Shown here: positions 29,333 to 38,245 of the stretch, piece after piece
Position numbering within the stretch: the stretch's first letter is position 1
How the letters are laid out: every line of letters begins with the position of its first letter
Translations under genes and position numbers: made by a program
Notes under the pieces: model-generated
What the model saw: only the letters and a program-made list of their open reading frames with translations
What the model was told of the DNA's origin: nothing
The model's database searches: none
Source: Rhizobium rosettiformans W3
Lineage (GTDB): Bacteria > Pseudomonadota > Alphaproteobacteria > Rhizobiales > Rhizobiaceae
DNA length: 64,000 nt
Direction: 5' to 3'
Assembly (NCBI RefSeq): GCF_004912135.1
Contig: NZ_STGU01000003.1
Coordinates: forward strand, 124,001-188,000

Positions 29333-30343
29333 TCACGCCTTCGAAAACACGTAATCCGTTTCCTGGCGCAGCACCTCGCCCGGCCGCAGAACCGCGTTCG
29401 GGAAGTTCGGATGGTTGATGGCGTCCGGCCAGACCTGGGTTTCCATGCAGAAGCCGGCAAAGGCGCCGTAGCGGCGGAGTTCGAGGCCGGGAACGGCCGG
29501 GGCGACCTTGCCGCCGGCATAGAACTGCACGCCGGGCTCCGTCGTCAGGATCTCCATGGTGACGCCCGAATTGACGCTGCGGGCCAGTGCCACGCTGCGC
29601 TTGGCGACCCGGCTGCTGGAGAAGCAGAAATTGTGATCGTAGCCAAGCTGTTCACCGTCAACTTCGAGACGGATCGGCCGCATCTCGCGGAAATCGAAGG
29701 CGGTGTTTTCGACCGGGCGGATTTCCCCCGTCGGGATCAGGCGGTCGTCGACCGGCGTGTAGTGGTCGGCCGCGATCATCAGGTCATGGCCGAGGATGTC
29801 TGCACGACCATCCAGGTTGAAATAGGCGTGGTGGCAGACATTGGCGATGGTCGGCTTGTCCGTCACGGTCTCGTAAAGGGCCGAGAAGGCGCCGCCGTCC
29901 TTCAGCGTGAAGGTGGCGCGGGTGCGCGTCGTGCCCGGATAGCCGGCGCGGCCGTCGGGATCGGTCACCTCCATCACGACGTAGTCGGTGCCATGCTCCA
30001 GGATCGTCCAGTTCTGCCGACCCATGCCGTCGGAACCGCCATGCAGGTGGCTGACGCCCTTTTCATTCAGTTCGAGCTGGTAGTCGACACCATCCAGTGT
30101 GAAGCGACCGTCACCGATGCGGTTGGCGCAGCGTCCCGGCGTCGCGCCGAAATAGGGCGAATGGTCGAGATAGCCTGAGAGATCCTCGAAGCCGAGCACC
30201 AGCGGCGCGTCGTGGCCGTCGAGCCTGAGGTCCTGCAGCACCGCGCCGAAGGTGATGATCGAGGCCGTGAGACCGCCACCCTTCAGCACGACCTTCTCGA
30301 CCGCTTCTCCCGTGGGCATCACGCCGAATATCGTCTTCGTCAT
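29333..30343 (-). CDS. galM: Aldose 1-epimerase (galactose mutarotase)
   Basis: Interconverts alpha and beta anomers of aldohexoses. The 336 residues carry the first catalytic His region GRCANRIGDGRF ... HLHGGSDGMGRQNW and the second in NVCHHAYFNLDG; the general-base Glu lies in the C-terminal FCMETQVWPDAINHPNFP. Length is normal (about 345). No other sugar genes adjoin it; the neighbours are tRNA-Gly downstream and the CoxE-like gene upstream in the same direction, 42 bases apart. Confidence 0.95.
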   Translation of the reverse strand: MTKTIFGVMPTGEAVEKVVLKGGGLTASIITFGAVLQDLRLDGHDAPLVLGFEDLSGYLDHSPYFGATPGRCANRIGDGRFTLDGVDYQLELNEKGVSHLHGGSDGMGRQNWTILEHGTDYVVMEVTDPDGRAGYPGTTRTRATFTLKDGGAFSALYETVTDKPTIANVCHHAYFNLDGRADILGHDLMIAADHYTPVDDRLIPTGEIRPVENTAFDFREMRPIRLEVDGEQLGYDHNFCFSSSRVAKRSVALARSVNSGVTMEILTTEPGVQFYAGGKVAPAVPGLELRRYGAFAGFCMETQVWPDAINHPNFPNAVLRPGEVLRQETDYVFSKA

Positions 30344-30385
30344 CCTGTCGTTTCCTCACCTTGCAACTTGGTCATCAGTCTTTTC

Positions 30386-31570
30386 TTATCGCGCCAGTTC
30401 ACGTGCAGCGGCCTCCAGGCCGCCCAGCGTCAACGGATACATCCGGTCGCCGATCAGCCGGCGAATCAGGCCGACGGACATCGTATAGTCCCAGTTCGCC
30501 TGCGGAAGCGGGTTGATCCAGAGATGCCGCCGGAAATGGTCGGTCAATCGCGTCAACCAGGCCGCGCCGCTCTCGGTGTTCCAGTGCTCGACCGATCCGC
30601 CGGGATGGGTGATCTCATAGGGGCTCATCGCCGCATCGCCGACGAAGATCAGCCGGTAGTCAGAGCCGAAGGTCCTGATGACATCAGCTGTCGGAATGGT
30701 ATCGGCATGGCGCCGCTGGTTGTCCTTCCAGACGCGCTCATAGGGGCAATTGTGGAAGTAGAAATACTCCATGTGCCGGAATTCGGAGCGGGCCGCTGAA
30801 AACAGTTCCTCCACCTCGCGCACATGGTCGTCCATCGAACCGCCGATGTCGAAGAACATCAGCAGCTTCACGGCATTGCGCCGCTCGGGTTGGGTTTTCA
30901 CATCCAGATAGCCGTGCTCCGCAGTGGAGCGGATCGTGCCGGTGAGGTCCAGTTCCTCCGCCGCACCTTCGCGCACGAAGCGGCGCAGGCGTCTGAGCGC
31001 CACTTTGATGTTGCGCGTGCCAAGCTCGACGCGGTCGTCGAGATTGCGAAACTCTCTGCTGTCCCAGACCTTCACCGCGCGTCGATGGCGGCTTTCCTCC
31101 TGGCCGATGCGCACACCTTCCGGATTGTAGCCATAGGCGCCGAAGGGCGAGGTGCCGGCCGTGCCGATCCATTTGCTGCCGCCCTGATGGCGCTCCTTCT
31201 GTTCGGCGAGGCGTTGTTTCAGCGTTTCCATCAGCTTGTCGAAACCGCCAAGGCTCTCGATCAGCTTCTTGTCCTCGTCCGACAAATGCTTTTCCGCGAG
31301 CTTGCGCAGCCAGTCATCGAGGATTGTGCGATGATCGACGCCGTCAGCGGCGCCTTCGCTCAGGATGCCGCCAAAGATCTCGGAAAACACCCGGTCGAAG
31401 CGATCGATGAAGCGTTCGTCCTTCACTAGGGTGGTGCGGGCGAGATAGTAGAAGCCCTCCGGATCGAAATCGACGAGCCCCGCCTTCAGGCCTTCGAGCA
31501 GCGCCAGATATTCCCGCAAGGTGACGGGAACCTTCTCTTCTTTCAGGCGCAGGAAAAAGGGCAGGAACAT
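30386..31570 (-). CDS. VWA domain-containing CoxE-like protein
   Basis: 394 residues. The N-terminal part (FFLRLKEEKVPVTLREYLALLEGL) is typical of CoxE-like proteins. The von Willebrand A domain begins near residue 240 (KLLMFFDIGGSMDDHV) with a MIDAS motif DIGGS in place of DxSxS, and ends with LIFVGDAAMSPYEI. Such proteins usually work with a MoxR-type AAA+ ATPase in metal-centre insertion or protein maturation; the MoxR gene here is 18 kb away (49891-50733). The target is unknown. Confidence 0.9.
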   Translation of the reverse strand: MFLPFFLRLKEEKVPVTLREYLALLEGLKAGLVDFDPEGFYYLARTTLVKDERFIDRFDRVFSEIFGGILSEGAADGVDHRTILDDWLRKLAEKHLSDEDKKLIESLGGFDKLMETLKQRLAEQKERHQGGSKWIGTAGTSPFGAYGYNPEGVRIGQEESRHRRAVKVWDSREFRNLDDRVELGTRNIKVALRRLRRFVREGAAEELDLTGTIRSTAEHGYLDVKTQPERRNAVKLLMFFDIGGSMDDHVREVEELFSAARSEFRHMEYFYFHNCPYERVWKDNQRRHADTIPTADVIRTFGSDYRLIFVGDAAMSPYEITHPGGSVEHWNTESGAAWLTRLTDHFRRHLWINPLPQANWDYTMSVGLIRRLIGDRMYPLTLGGLEAAARELAR

Positions 31571-31663
31571 CGGAGGAAGACGGCTCGGTTCATCGGCGGC
31601 GGCATCCTGTCACAGAGGACGCCGCCTGTCCCGTCAAAATCCGCTGCCGGTTCTCATTGCCCG

Positions 31664-32593
31664 TCAGCCAGCCAGATCCTTGCCGATCTCGTTCAGATCA
31701 TAGGGTGTCATCTGGTAGATCTCGTTGATCCAGTTGCCGAACAGCAGATGCGCATGGCCGCGCCAGCGGTTGAGCGGCGTCAGCGTGTCGTCATTGTGCG
31801 GGAAATAGTTGTGCGGCAGCTTGATCGGGATCCCCGCCGTCTTGTCGCGGAAATATTCGTCGCCCAGCGAGGTGGAATCGTATTCGACATGGTTGAACAT
31901 GTAGAGGCGGTTGGCGCGCTTCTCCTGCACCAGGCAGACGCCTATCTCCTCGGATTCGAGCAGGATCTTCAGCTCCGGCACCTTCTCGATGTCTTCGCGG
32001 CGGACTTCCGTCCAGCGCGACACCGGCACCTGGAAATCGTCGGAGAAGCCGTTCAGATAGACTGAAGACGGCGCCAGATTGCGGTGACGATAGACGCCGA
32101 ATGCCTTTTCCTTGAGCGGATGCTTCGGGACCTTGTGGAAGTGGTAGATCGCCGCCATGCCGCCCCAGCAGACATTCATGGTCGAATGCACATTTGTCTC
32201 GGTCCAATCCAGGATTTCCTGCAGTTCCGGCCAGTAGGTGACCTCCTCGAAGGGCAGCGTCTCGACCGGCGCCCCGGTGATGATGAAGCCGTCGAACTTG
32301 CGCTCCTTCACCTCGTCCCAGGTCTGGTAGAAGGAGAGGAGATGCTCTTCCGGCGTGTTCTTGGCCTTGTGGCCACCGACACGCACCAGCGTCAATTCCA
32401 CCTGCAGCGGCGAAGCGCCGATCAGCCGGGCAAACTGCACCTCGGTCTTGATCTTGTTGGGCATGAGGTTGAGCAGGCCGATCTGCAGCGGGCGAATGTC
32501 CTGGCGAATGGCCACGGTTTCGGTCATGACCCGCACGCCCTCATGCACGAGGGTTTCAAAGGCGGGCAGCGTATCGGGGATCCTGATCGGCAT
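31664..32593 (-). CDS. metA: Homoserine O-acetyltransferase (MetA family)
   Basis: Acylates homoserine for methionine synthesis. The 309 residues include catalytic Cys142 (TMNVCWGG), His235 and Glu237 (MFNHVEYD). Position 111 is Glu (GAPVE), the residue associated with acetyl-CoA rather than succinyl-CoA use in this family, so the product is probably O-acetylhomoserine. The ATG at 32593 gives the conserved [11 protein letters not shown]; upstream in-frame residues are not conserved. A SAM-II riboswitch precedes it. Confidence 0.96.
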   Translation of the reverse strand: MPIRIPDTLPAFETLVHEGVRVMTETVAIRQDIRPLQIGLLNLMPNKIKTEVQFARLIGASPLQVELTLVRVGGHKAKNTPEEHLLSFYQTWDEVKERKFDGFIITGAPVETLPFEEVTYWPELQEILDWTETNVHSTMNVCWGGMAAIYHFHKVPKHPLKEKAFGVYRHRNLAPSSVYLNGFSDDFQVPVSRWTEVRREDIEKVPELKILLESEEIGVCLVQEKRANRLYMFNHVEYDSTSLGDEYFRDKTAGIPIKLPHNYFPHNDDTLTPLNRWRGHAHLLFGNWINEIYQMTPYDLNEIGKDLAG

Positions 32594-32699
32594 GTGACTC
32601 TCAACTTTCCTTGTCACGGCGGCTCCAGACCGCGGAAACAAAAACACCGGCAGCTTTTCATATCGCCACCGGTCCTCGGAAAGTCTTGCTAACTCGCCT

Positions 32700-32757
32700 C
32701 GGCCCTTTAGCGACTTATTTTACGTGGCTGCAAGCCGGCCGGCCAAATCACCACGGA
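32700..32757 (-). promoter_or_regulatory. SAM-II riboswitch upstream of metA
   Basis: On the minus strand the run from CCGTGGTGATTTGG through GGCTTGCAGCCACGT to AAGTCGCTAAA matches the conserved core of the SAM-II (metA) riboswitch, including the pseudoknot-forming CAAGTCGCTAAAG. It starts about 165 bases before the metA ATG. S-adenosylmethionine binding is expected to lower metA expression. This class is characteristic of alphaproteobacterial metA genes. Confidence 0.95.
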
Positions 32758-32820
32758 ACACGAGGCCTTTTACGCCTGTCGGGGCGGCGAATCAAGGCTC
32801 GTATCAACTAGCTTTGTTGG

Positions 32821-32849
32821 AGTGTGCCGCCTTTAACTGGCGGCACACT
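32821..32849 (-). terminator. Strong hairpin, probable terminator of the DUF1508 gene
   Basis: AGTGTGCCGCC and GGCGGCACACT form a perfect 11-bp stem with a 7-base loop, 9 bases past the stop of the small DUF1508 gene. No T-tract follows on either strand, so termination is likely but not certain. Confidence 0.5.
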
Positions 32850-32857
32850 TGAGTGGG

Positions 32858-33067
32858 TCAGGCTGCGTTTGCCAAGTCAGCCGGCAGCCAGACAGGACTG
32901 TTCGTTGACGCTTTCATGATCTCGATGCTTCGTTCGCAATCGGACCGCTTTACGTAACCTTCACTGCTCACAGAGATGGGTTCTCCGTTCGATGCGTGGT
33001 ATGTCCAACGCCATTCACCTCTGTTGTCTTTATACATCCAGTAGGATGGGTAAGTTCGATTAGCCAT
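32858..33067 (-). CDS. DUF1508 (YegP-like) small protein
   Basis: 69 residues with one DUF1508 unit: YKDNRGEWRWTYHASNGEPI followed by SSEGYVKRSDCERSIEIMK, the pattern of YegP-like proteins (a short beta-sheet plus helix). E. coli YegP has two units; this one has a single copy. Function unknown. A good ribosome-binding site (AGAGGTG) precedes the ATG. It sits in a lower-GC pocket between metA and the DUF1737 gene, with its own flanking hairpin. Confidence 0.85.
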   Translation of the reverse strand: MANRTYPSYWMYKDNRGEWRWTYHASNGEPISVSSEGYVKRSDCERSIEIMKASTNSPVWLPADLANAA

Positions 33068-33497
33068 GGTTCACCTCTTCGGTATCTGGCTCAATGTCGG
33101 ACTTGACCTCAGCAAAAAAAACTGAATCTATGTCAGTGCAAAGTGCTGTATCCTGCATCCGACACCAATCTTTGCAGGGTATTCAATGAAACCGTCTCGG
33201 CTGGGGAGTTGAGGCGGTTTCTTTGTTTAGTCAGCGGCTAGTAAGGCCATCTGTTTACTTGGAGTCAAGCGAGGCAACAGAGATAGCAACATCTATTCGC
33301 GCAGGTGCAGAATTTCGCTATTAATTTCAGATTGTTAGCAGCGGGATCTTCAGATCAAAAAGTGAACGGCACCTAGCCGCAAGCCTCATTTCTGGCTGCG
33401 GGTTCGGTATCCGAATCAAGTAATCTGACTAGGTGATTCTGTGGCGACACAGTCGAGCTTACGATATTTGCCATGCTGCGAAGCTCATGCGACACGC
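33068..33497. other. Lower-GC intergenic region with hairpin and tiny ORF
   Basis: 430 bases with no convincing gene and visibly lower GC than the surroundings. It holds an A8 run near 33113, an inverted repeat (33189-33220) and, on the minus strand, a 21-residue open frame (33227-33292) without a ribosome-binding site. The proximal part should contain the promoter of the DUF1508 gene. A small RNA or the remains of a decayed gene are both possible. Confidence 0.5.
33189..33220. terminator. Terminator-like inverted repeat in intergenic gap
   Basis: AAACCGTCTC and GAGGCGGTTT pair over 10 bp (one G-T pair) with a 12-base loop. On the plus strand it is followed by CTTTGTTT, giving a moderately good intrinsic terminator although no gene on that strand ends here. 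Confidence 0.4.
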
Positions 33498-33704
33498 TTA
33501 CTGCTCGCCGAGCTTCATTGACGGATCATAGTCCTTGCCGTGCACGGTCTTGACCACGGCCTGGCCGCAATACATGCGGTTCTCGGCGGCATTGAACGTG
33601 TGGCTCGGCGAGCCGTGCAGTTCCCAGCCCTTGTTCAACGCGTCGGTGACGCGGTGGCAGAAGCTGGAATCGTCCGGGCCGGTGAGGAAACGATAGACTT
33701 TCAT
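33498..33704 (-). CDS. DUF1737 domain-containing small protein
   Basis: 68 residues, MKVYRFLTGPDDSSFCHRVTDALNKGWELHGSPSHTFNA at the start, which is the DUF1737 signature (a small protein of unknown function with WELHGSPSHTF). Its ATG overlaps the stop of the CitE-like gene by four bases (ATGA), so it is the second gene of that operon. No motif indicates its activity. Confidence 0.85.
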   Translation of the reverse strand: MKVYRFLTGPDDSSFCHRVTDALNKGWELHGSPSHTFNAAENRMYCGQAVVKTVHGKDYDPSMKLGEQ

Positions 33705-34621
33705 GGCTTGTCCTTTCTGGCGGCGATCGTGGCGACCTTGTCGAGAAGGCGGGCGGCCTCCTCGGCATGCAGTCTCTCGATCATGCGCCCATCGATGTTG
33801 ATGACGTTGAAGCCCGCATGGGCGGGGTCGGCAAAGGCGGCGGCGACCAGACGGGCCTCCGTGATGGCGGCCTCCGACGGACCGAAATGGTGGTTGGCCG
33901 GCTCCACCTGGGCCGGATGGATGAGCATCTTGCCGTCGAACCCCATGGCGCGGCCCTGGGCGCATTCTTCCGAGAAGGCGTCCATGTCGCGGAAGTCATT
34001 CGACACGCTGTCGATGACATCGAGCCCATAGGCGCGGGCGGCGAGCACGACCTGCATGAGATAGGGCACCAGATAGGTCCGCCCCGGTGCCGCCGGGATG
34101 CCCGTTGCCTTGCGCAGATCGTTCAGCCCGACGACGAAGGCATCGAGCCGGCTGTCGCTGGTGCGACCCGACGAGGCAATCGCTGCGGCATTCAGCACGC
34201 CACGCGGCGTTTCGATCATCGCCCAGATCCTGAGACCTTCCGTCGCATCGCTCTCGCCCAGCATGTCGGCCACGTTCTGGACGGCTACCGGCTCCTCGAC
34301 CTTCGGGATCAGCACGGCATCGGGTGCGGCTTCGATGACGAGTTCCATGTCCTCGCGATAAAATGGCGTGTCGGCAGCGTTGATCCGGATGATCCGCTCG
34401 CGGTGACCGAGATCGCGATCTCTGAGGAAATTCAGAAGGTTGGTGCGCGCATCCCCCTTGCGGTTCTCGGCGACGGAATCCTCGAGATCGAAGATCACCG
34501 CATCGCAGTCCAGGCTTATCAGCTTTTCAAGCGCCCGGTCGTTGATGGCCGGGACGGTCAGCACGGAACGGCGGACACGGGAGGGATGGTGCGCGCGGAA
34601 GGAGGAGACGTCAGATGTCAT
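33701..34621 (-). CDS. HpcH/HpaI-type CoA ester lyase (CitE-like)
   Basis: 306-residue TIM-barrel lyase of the CitE / malyl-CoA lyase family, cleaving or condensing acyl-CoA with glyoxylate or oxaloacetate. Family blocks: RRSVLTVPAINDRALEKL, CDAVIFDLEDSV, the metal-binding Glu regions IWAMIETPRGVLNA and FDGKMLIHPAQVEPAN. There are no citrate lyase alpha or gamma subunits nearby, so it is a stand-alone enzyme; the substrate is open. The ATG at 34621 begins MTSDVSSFRAHHPSRVRRS; the 31 earlier in-frame codons are not family-like. Confidence 0.9.
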   Translation of the reverse strand: MTSDVSSFRAHHPSRVRRSVLTVPAINDRALEKLISLDCDAVIFDLEDSVAENRKGDARTNLLNFLRDRDLGHRERIIRINAADTPFYREDMELVIEAAPDAVLIPKVEEPVAVQNVADMLGESDATEGLRIWAMIETPRGVLNAAAIASSGRTSDSRLDAFVVGLNDLRKATGIPAAPGRTYLVPYLMQVVLAARAYGLDVIDSVSNDFRDMDAFSEECAQGRAMGFDGKMLIHPAQVEPANHHFGPSEAAITEARLVAAAFADPAHAGFNVINIDGRMIERLHAEEAARLLDKVATIAARKDKP

Positions 34622-34725
34622 GGGCGAGTTCTGGCAAGCTTTGCCCTGCCACGCAAGATGACAATTGGGTGAAAGGCCCTTGCATTGCCCCGGAATAAGG
34701 ACCACCTTGGTCATCGAGAAAGGAC

Positions 34726-34962
34726 ATGATCATGCAGAACCTTCGATCCGCCGTTTACGCCCTTGCCGGCCTCGCCTTTGTCGGTCTCGCTGCCGCTTTC
34801 GCGGTTTCGCTGACGCTGGTGGTCGCTGCGCTCCTGACCGTGACGCTCGGTGCCCGCATGCTGATGGGCAAGACCAAGCGCGCGCCCGTCTACGTCAAGG
34901 CGAAGCGTCGCGAAGACGTGCGAGTCTGGAATGACGGCAAGGGTACGATCATCGACCTTTGA
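34726..34962 (+). CDS. Small conserved inner-membrane protein
   Basis: 78 residues with two hydrophobic stretches (AVYALAGLAFVGLAAAFAV and LTLVVAALLTVTLGARMLMG), which could form one hairpin, then a basic cytoplasmic tail KTKRAPVYVKAKRREDVRVW. AAAGGA precedes two possible ATGs (34726 and 34732). No known domain is recognised; similar short proteins occur in Rhizobiaceae. It is divergent from the CitE-like gene and precedes leuD by 174 bases. Confidence 0.75.
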   Translation: MIMQNLRSAVYALAGLAFVGLAAAFAVSLTLVVAALLTVTLGARMLMGKTKRAPVYVKAKRREDVRVWNDGKGTIIDL

Positions 34963-35136
34963 TCGGTCGGACCAAAGACCCTCTCACTCACCCGCATGGC
35001 GGATGAGTTCCTGCGGCTGCGTATTGCGCCAACAGACGTGCCTCTCCGGGCGTCACAAGATTCTCCTTCAAATTGGTCCGATTTTGCTCTAAGGGCGGGG
35101 CATCACACGCGCATTAGCCAGATCGAAGGCAGACTG

Positions 35137-35742
35137 ATGGACAAGTTCGTAAAGCTCACCGGTGTCGCGGCACCGCTTCCGGTCGTCAATGTCGACACGG
35201 ACATGATCATCCCAAAGGACTATCTGAAGACCATCAAGCGCACCGGTCTCGGTACCGGCCTCTTCGCCGAGGCGCGCTACAAGGAAGATGGTTCGGAAAA
35301 CCCTGACTTCGTTCTGAACAAGCCGGCCTATCGCAACGCGCAGATCCTCGTTGCCGGCGACAATTTCGGCTGCGGCTCCTCGCGCGAGCATGCGCCGTGG
35401 GCGCTGCTCGACTTCGGCATCCGCTGCGTGATCTCCACGTCGTTCGCCGACATCTTCTACAACAACTGCTTCAAGAACGGCATCCTGCCGATCGTCGTCA
35501 GCCAGGACAATCTGGACAAGCTGATGGACGATGCCAGCCGCGGTTCGAATGCCGTGCTGACGGTTGATCTGGAAGCCCAGGAAATTACCGGTCCCGACGG
35601 CGGCAAGATCTCCTTCGAGATCGATGCCTTCAAGCGCCACTGCCTCCTGAACGGTCTCGACGATATCGGCCTGACGCTCGAGAAGGCCTCGAGCATCTCG
35701 ACCTTCGAGCAGTCCAACGCGGCCCAGCGCCCCTGGGCCTGA
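35137..35742 (+). CDS. leuD: 3-isopropylmalate dehydratase small subunit
   Basis: Partner of LeuC; it carries the swivel domain that shapes the substrate pocket. The 201 residues start [26 protein letters not shown] and contain [17 protein letters not shown], the aconitase small-domain signature. An upstream in-frame ATG at 34996 would add 47 non-conserved residues; the ATG at 35137 fits the family. Followed by a terminator, so it is monocistronic or shares a transcript with the small membrane protein upstream. Confidence 0.97.
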   Translation: MDKFVKLTGVAAPLPVVNVDTDMIIPKDYLKTIKRTGLGTGLFAEARYKEDGSENPDFVLNKPAYRNAQILVAGDNFGCGSSREHAPWALLDFGIRCVISTSFADIFYNNCFKNGILPIVVSQDNLDKLMDDASRGSNAVLTVDLEAQEITGPDGGKISFEIDAFKRHCLLNGLDDIGLTLEKASSISTFEQSNAAQRPWA

Positions 35743-35767
35743 GCCCTGCTCAAGCGCTGACATGTTG

Positions 35768-35793
35768 AAGCCGGGCTCGCGCCCGGCTTTTTC
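35768..35793 (+). terminator. Rho-independent terminator of leuD
   Basis: AAGCCGGGC, a short CGC loop and GCCCGGCTT followed by TTTC form a compact intrinsic terminator 26 bases after the leuD stop. Part of the stem lies near the end of the convergent dehydratase gene and may serve both. Confidence 0.88.
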
Positions 35794-35800
35794 TTTGGCC

Positions 35801-36733
35801 TCAGAGGAAGCGGGCGCGCCAGGCCTCGAGTGCGGCGAGCGACACGCCGATGCCGCCGCAGACCTCGATCAGCGGCGCCTTGTAGCGCGAGAGCCGATCG
35901 GCATGCACATCCGCGACGGCAAGTGCCGCACCACAGGCCGGCTCGACGAGCACCCGATGCGCATCGGCAAATTTCAGGCAGGCGGCAACCGCTTCGGCAT
36001 CGGTCACCGTGACGCTTTCGATCGGATGCGTCTCCAGAAGATCGAAGACATGTTGCGCGACCTGCCGCGCACCGAGCGAAACGGCGATTGAGGTGATGGC
36101 CGGCAGCGTCACGCGCTCCTTTGCCGCAACTGCTGCATTCAACGACGCGGCACCTTCCGTCTCGACTGCCATCACGGGAATGTCGCGCAGCCCGTTGCGC
36201 CGCAAACCTTCGACGATCCCGGCGAGCAGTCCGCCACCGCCGACGCTGGTGACGACGCAGTCGAACTCGGCACCGGCCTTCACCACTTCGTCGATCAGGG
36301 TCGCATGACCTTCCCAGAGCAGCGGATGATCATAGGGGTGGACATAGGCCGCCTTGCGTTCGGCGGCGAGTGCGACGGCATGGGCATTGGCTTCGTCGAA
36401 GACCGATCCGTGAACCAGAACACTGGCACCGGTTGCGGCGATGCGGGTGCGGACTTCGGGCGATGTCGTTTCCGGCACGACGATGGTGACGGGCACACCG
36501 AGCGCCTTGCCGGCGACAGCGGCTGCAATGCCGGCATTGCCGCCGGAGGCGCAGAAAATCTCGCGTGCGCCCTTGGCCACCTCGTGCTGGCATAGCAGGC
36601 CGACGCCGCGCAGCTTGAAGCTGCCGGAGGGCTGCAGGGCGTCGAGCTTCAGCCAGAGCGGCAGGCCGCTTGCGCTATAGTCGGCAGCCGTCCGCAGAAG
36701 CGGTGTTTCAATGTGCAGGGGAGAAAGGGGCAT
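35801..36733 (-). CDS. PLP-dependent serine/threonine dehydratase
   Basis: 310-residue fold-type II enzyme that deaminates serine or threonine to the 2-oxo acid. The PLP lysine is in LQPSGSFKLRG (about residue 41), the phosphate-binding loop is GGGGLLAG, and ASGGNAGIAAA is the substrate loop. It lacks the C-terminal ACT regulatory domain of biosynthetic IlvA, so it is of the catabolic/SDH type. The start at 36733 (MPLSPLHIETPLLR) is set by homology; the long frame upstream is only the shadow of leuB. Confidence 0.9.
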   Translation of the reverse strand: MPLSPLHIETPLLRTAADYSASGLPLWLKLDALQPSGSFKLRGVGLLCQHEVAKGAREIFCASGGNAGIAAAVAGKALGVPVTIVVPETTSPEVRTRIAATGASVLVHGSVFDEANAHAVALAAERKAAYVHPYDHPLLWEGHATLIDEVVKAGAEFDCVVTSVGGGGLLAGIVEGLRRNGLRDIPVMAVETEGAASLNAAVAAKERVTLPAITSIAVSLGARQVAQHVFDLLETHPIESVTVTDAEAVAACLKFADAHRVLVEPACGAALAVADVHADRLSRYKAPLIEVCGGIGVSLAALEAWRARFL

Positions 36734-36913
36734 GGAGGGGGACTCGAAGATGCTGGAGGGAGTGCATCTTTTGGACCCCGGAACCGCGTGGGTCAACCGG
36801 CAAAACCCTGGCGCAAGGGGCCGCGAACCGTACCGTTTCCGGCCTATCTCGCTTGAAAAGGCCCTGTCCCGCGCGTAAGAAGCCGCGACTTCTTTTTCGA
36901 GTGGAGGGTTTCC

Positions 36914-38026
36914 ATGACGGCTCGCAATCTTCTCCTGCTGCCCGGTGACGGCATCGGCCCCGAGGCCATGGCCGAAGTTCGCAAGATCATCGCCTATATG
37001 AACGAGGCGCAGGGTGCCGGCTTCGTCACCGACGAAGGTCTCGTCGGCGGTTCCGCTTACGATGCCCATGGCGCGGCCATTTCGGAAGAAGACATGGCCA
37101 AGGCGCTCGCCGCCGATGCCGTTCTCTTCGGTGCCGTTGGCGGTCCGAAGTGGGACGATGTGCCCTATGACGTGCGTCCGGAAGCCGGCCTCCTTCGTCT
37201 GCGCAAGGACCTCGAACTCTTCGCCAACCTGCGCCCCGCCATCTGCTATCCGGCGCTTGCCAACGCTTCCTCGCTGAAGCCCGAGCTGGTGGAGGGTCTC
37301 GACATCCTCATCGTGCGCGAGCTGACCGGTGGCGTCTATTTCGGCGAGCCGAAGACGATCACCGATCTCGGCAATGGCCAGAAGCGCGCGATCGATACCC
37401 AGGTCTATGACACCTACGAGATCGAGCGTATCGCCGCCGTCGCCTTCGAACTGGCCCGCACCCGCAAGAATGCCGTCTGCTCGATGGAAAAGCGTAACGT
37501 GATGAAGTCGGGCGTGTTGTGGAACCAGGTCGTCACGGCGACGCACAAGGAGAAGTTCTCCGACGTCAAGCTCGACCACATGCTGGCCGATGCCGGCGGC
37601 ATGCAGCTGGTCCGCGCGCCGAAGCAGTTCGACGTTATCGTCACCGACAACCTGTTCGGCGACATGCTCTCCGACGTGGCCGCCATGCTGACGGGCTCGC
37701 TCGGCATGCTGCCGTCGGCCTCGCTCGGTGCTCCGGATGCCAAGACCGGCAAACGCAAGGCGCTCTACGAGCCCGTGCATGGTTCCGCACCCGACATCGC
37801 CGGCAAGGGTATCGCCAACCCGATCGCCATGATCGCCTCGTTTGCCATGTGTCTGCGCTATTCGTTCAACATGGTGACGGAAGCCGATCGCCTCGAGAAG
37901 GCCATCGCCAATGTGCTCGACCAGGGCATTCGCACCGGCGACATCATGGCTGAGGGTTGCCGTCAGGTCGGAACGGTCGAAATGGGCGACGCAATCCTTG
38001 CCGAGTTCAAGGCGCTCTCGGCCTGA
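36914..38026 (+). CDS. leuB: 3-isopropylmalate dehydrogenase
   Basis: NAD-dependent oxidative decarboxylase of leucine synthesis. The 370 residues show [16 protein letters not shown] at the start, the substrate-binding arginines in [14 protein letters not shown] and [10 protein letters not shown], and the metal site [23 protein letters not shown] with [15 protein letters not shown] near the nucleotide site. The length is standard. Ribosome-binding site GGAGGG. A strong terminator follows. Confidence 0.98.
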   Translation: MTARNLLLLPGDGIGPEAMAEVRKIIAYMNEAQGAGFVTDEGLVGGSAYDAHGAAISEEDMAKALAADAVLFGAVGGPKWDDVPYDVRPEAGLLRLRKDLELFANLRPAICYPALANASSLKPELVEGLDILIVRELTGGVYFGEPKTITDLGNGQKRAIDTQVYDTYEIERIAAVAFELARTRKNAVCSMEKRNVMKSGVLWNQVVTATHKEKFSDVKLDHMLADAGGMQLVRAPKQFDVIVTDNLFGDMLSDVAAMLTGSLGMLPSASLGAPDAKTGKRKALYEPVHGSAPDIAGKGIANPIAMIASFAMCLRYSFNMVTEADRLEKAIANVLDQGIRTGDIMAEGCRQVGTVEMGDAILAEFKALSA

Positions 38027-38052
38027 TTTAACCACTTACTGTCATCGACGAG

Positions 38053-38080
38053 GCGGCGCGGGGCAACCCGCGCCGCTTTT
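38053..38080 (+). terminator. Rho-independent terminator of leuB
   Basis: GCGGCGCGGG, GCAA loop and CCCGCGCCGC followed by TTTT form a perfect 10-bp stem 26 bases beyond the leuB stop, in the 311-base gap before rpoH2. Confidence 0.92.
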
Positions 38081-38245
38081 GCGTTTCCGGGTCCCTGCGA
38101 CTGCCGCTTCTCTCACTTCGCCGTGATCGCCCCTGTTCGACAGAAGGTCGCACCCCATGCAGCAATCCGATGTCGCATGGGCCGCGTATTAGAGGTCAGA
38201 CAAGCAGATGAGAGCGACGCAACCACCGCTGTGTCGGCAAGCTTT

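Noticed and set aside
29148..29333. tRNA-Gly as a possible integration site
   Set aside because: No integrase, no repeated tRNA 3' end and no foreign-looking island follows; galM and other core genes continue directly.
35801..38035. 744-codon minus-strand frame reading through leuB into the dehydratase
   Set aside because: Only the C-terminal 310 residues have dehydratase homology; the rest is the shadow of leuB, so no fusion protein exists.
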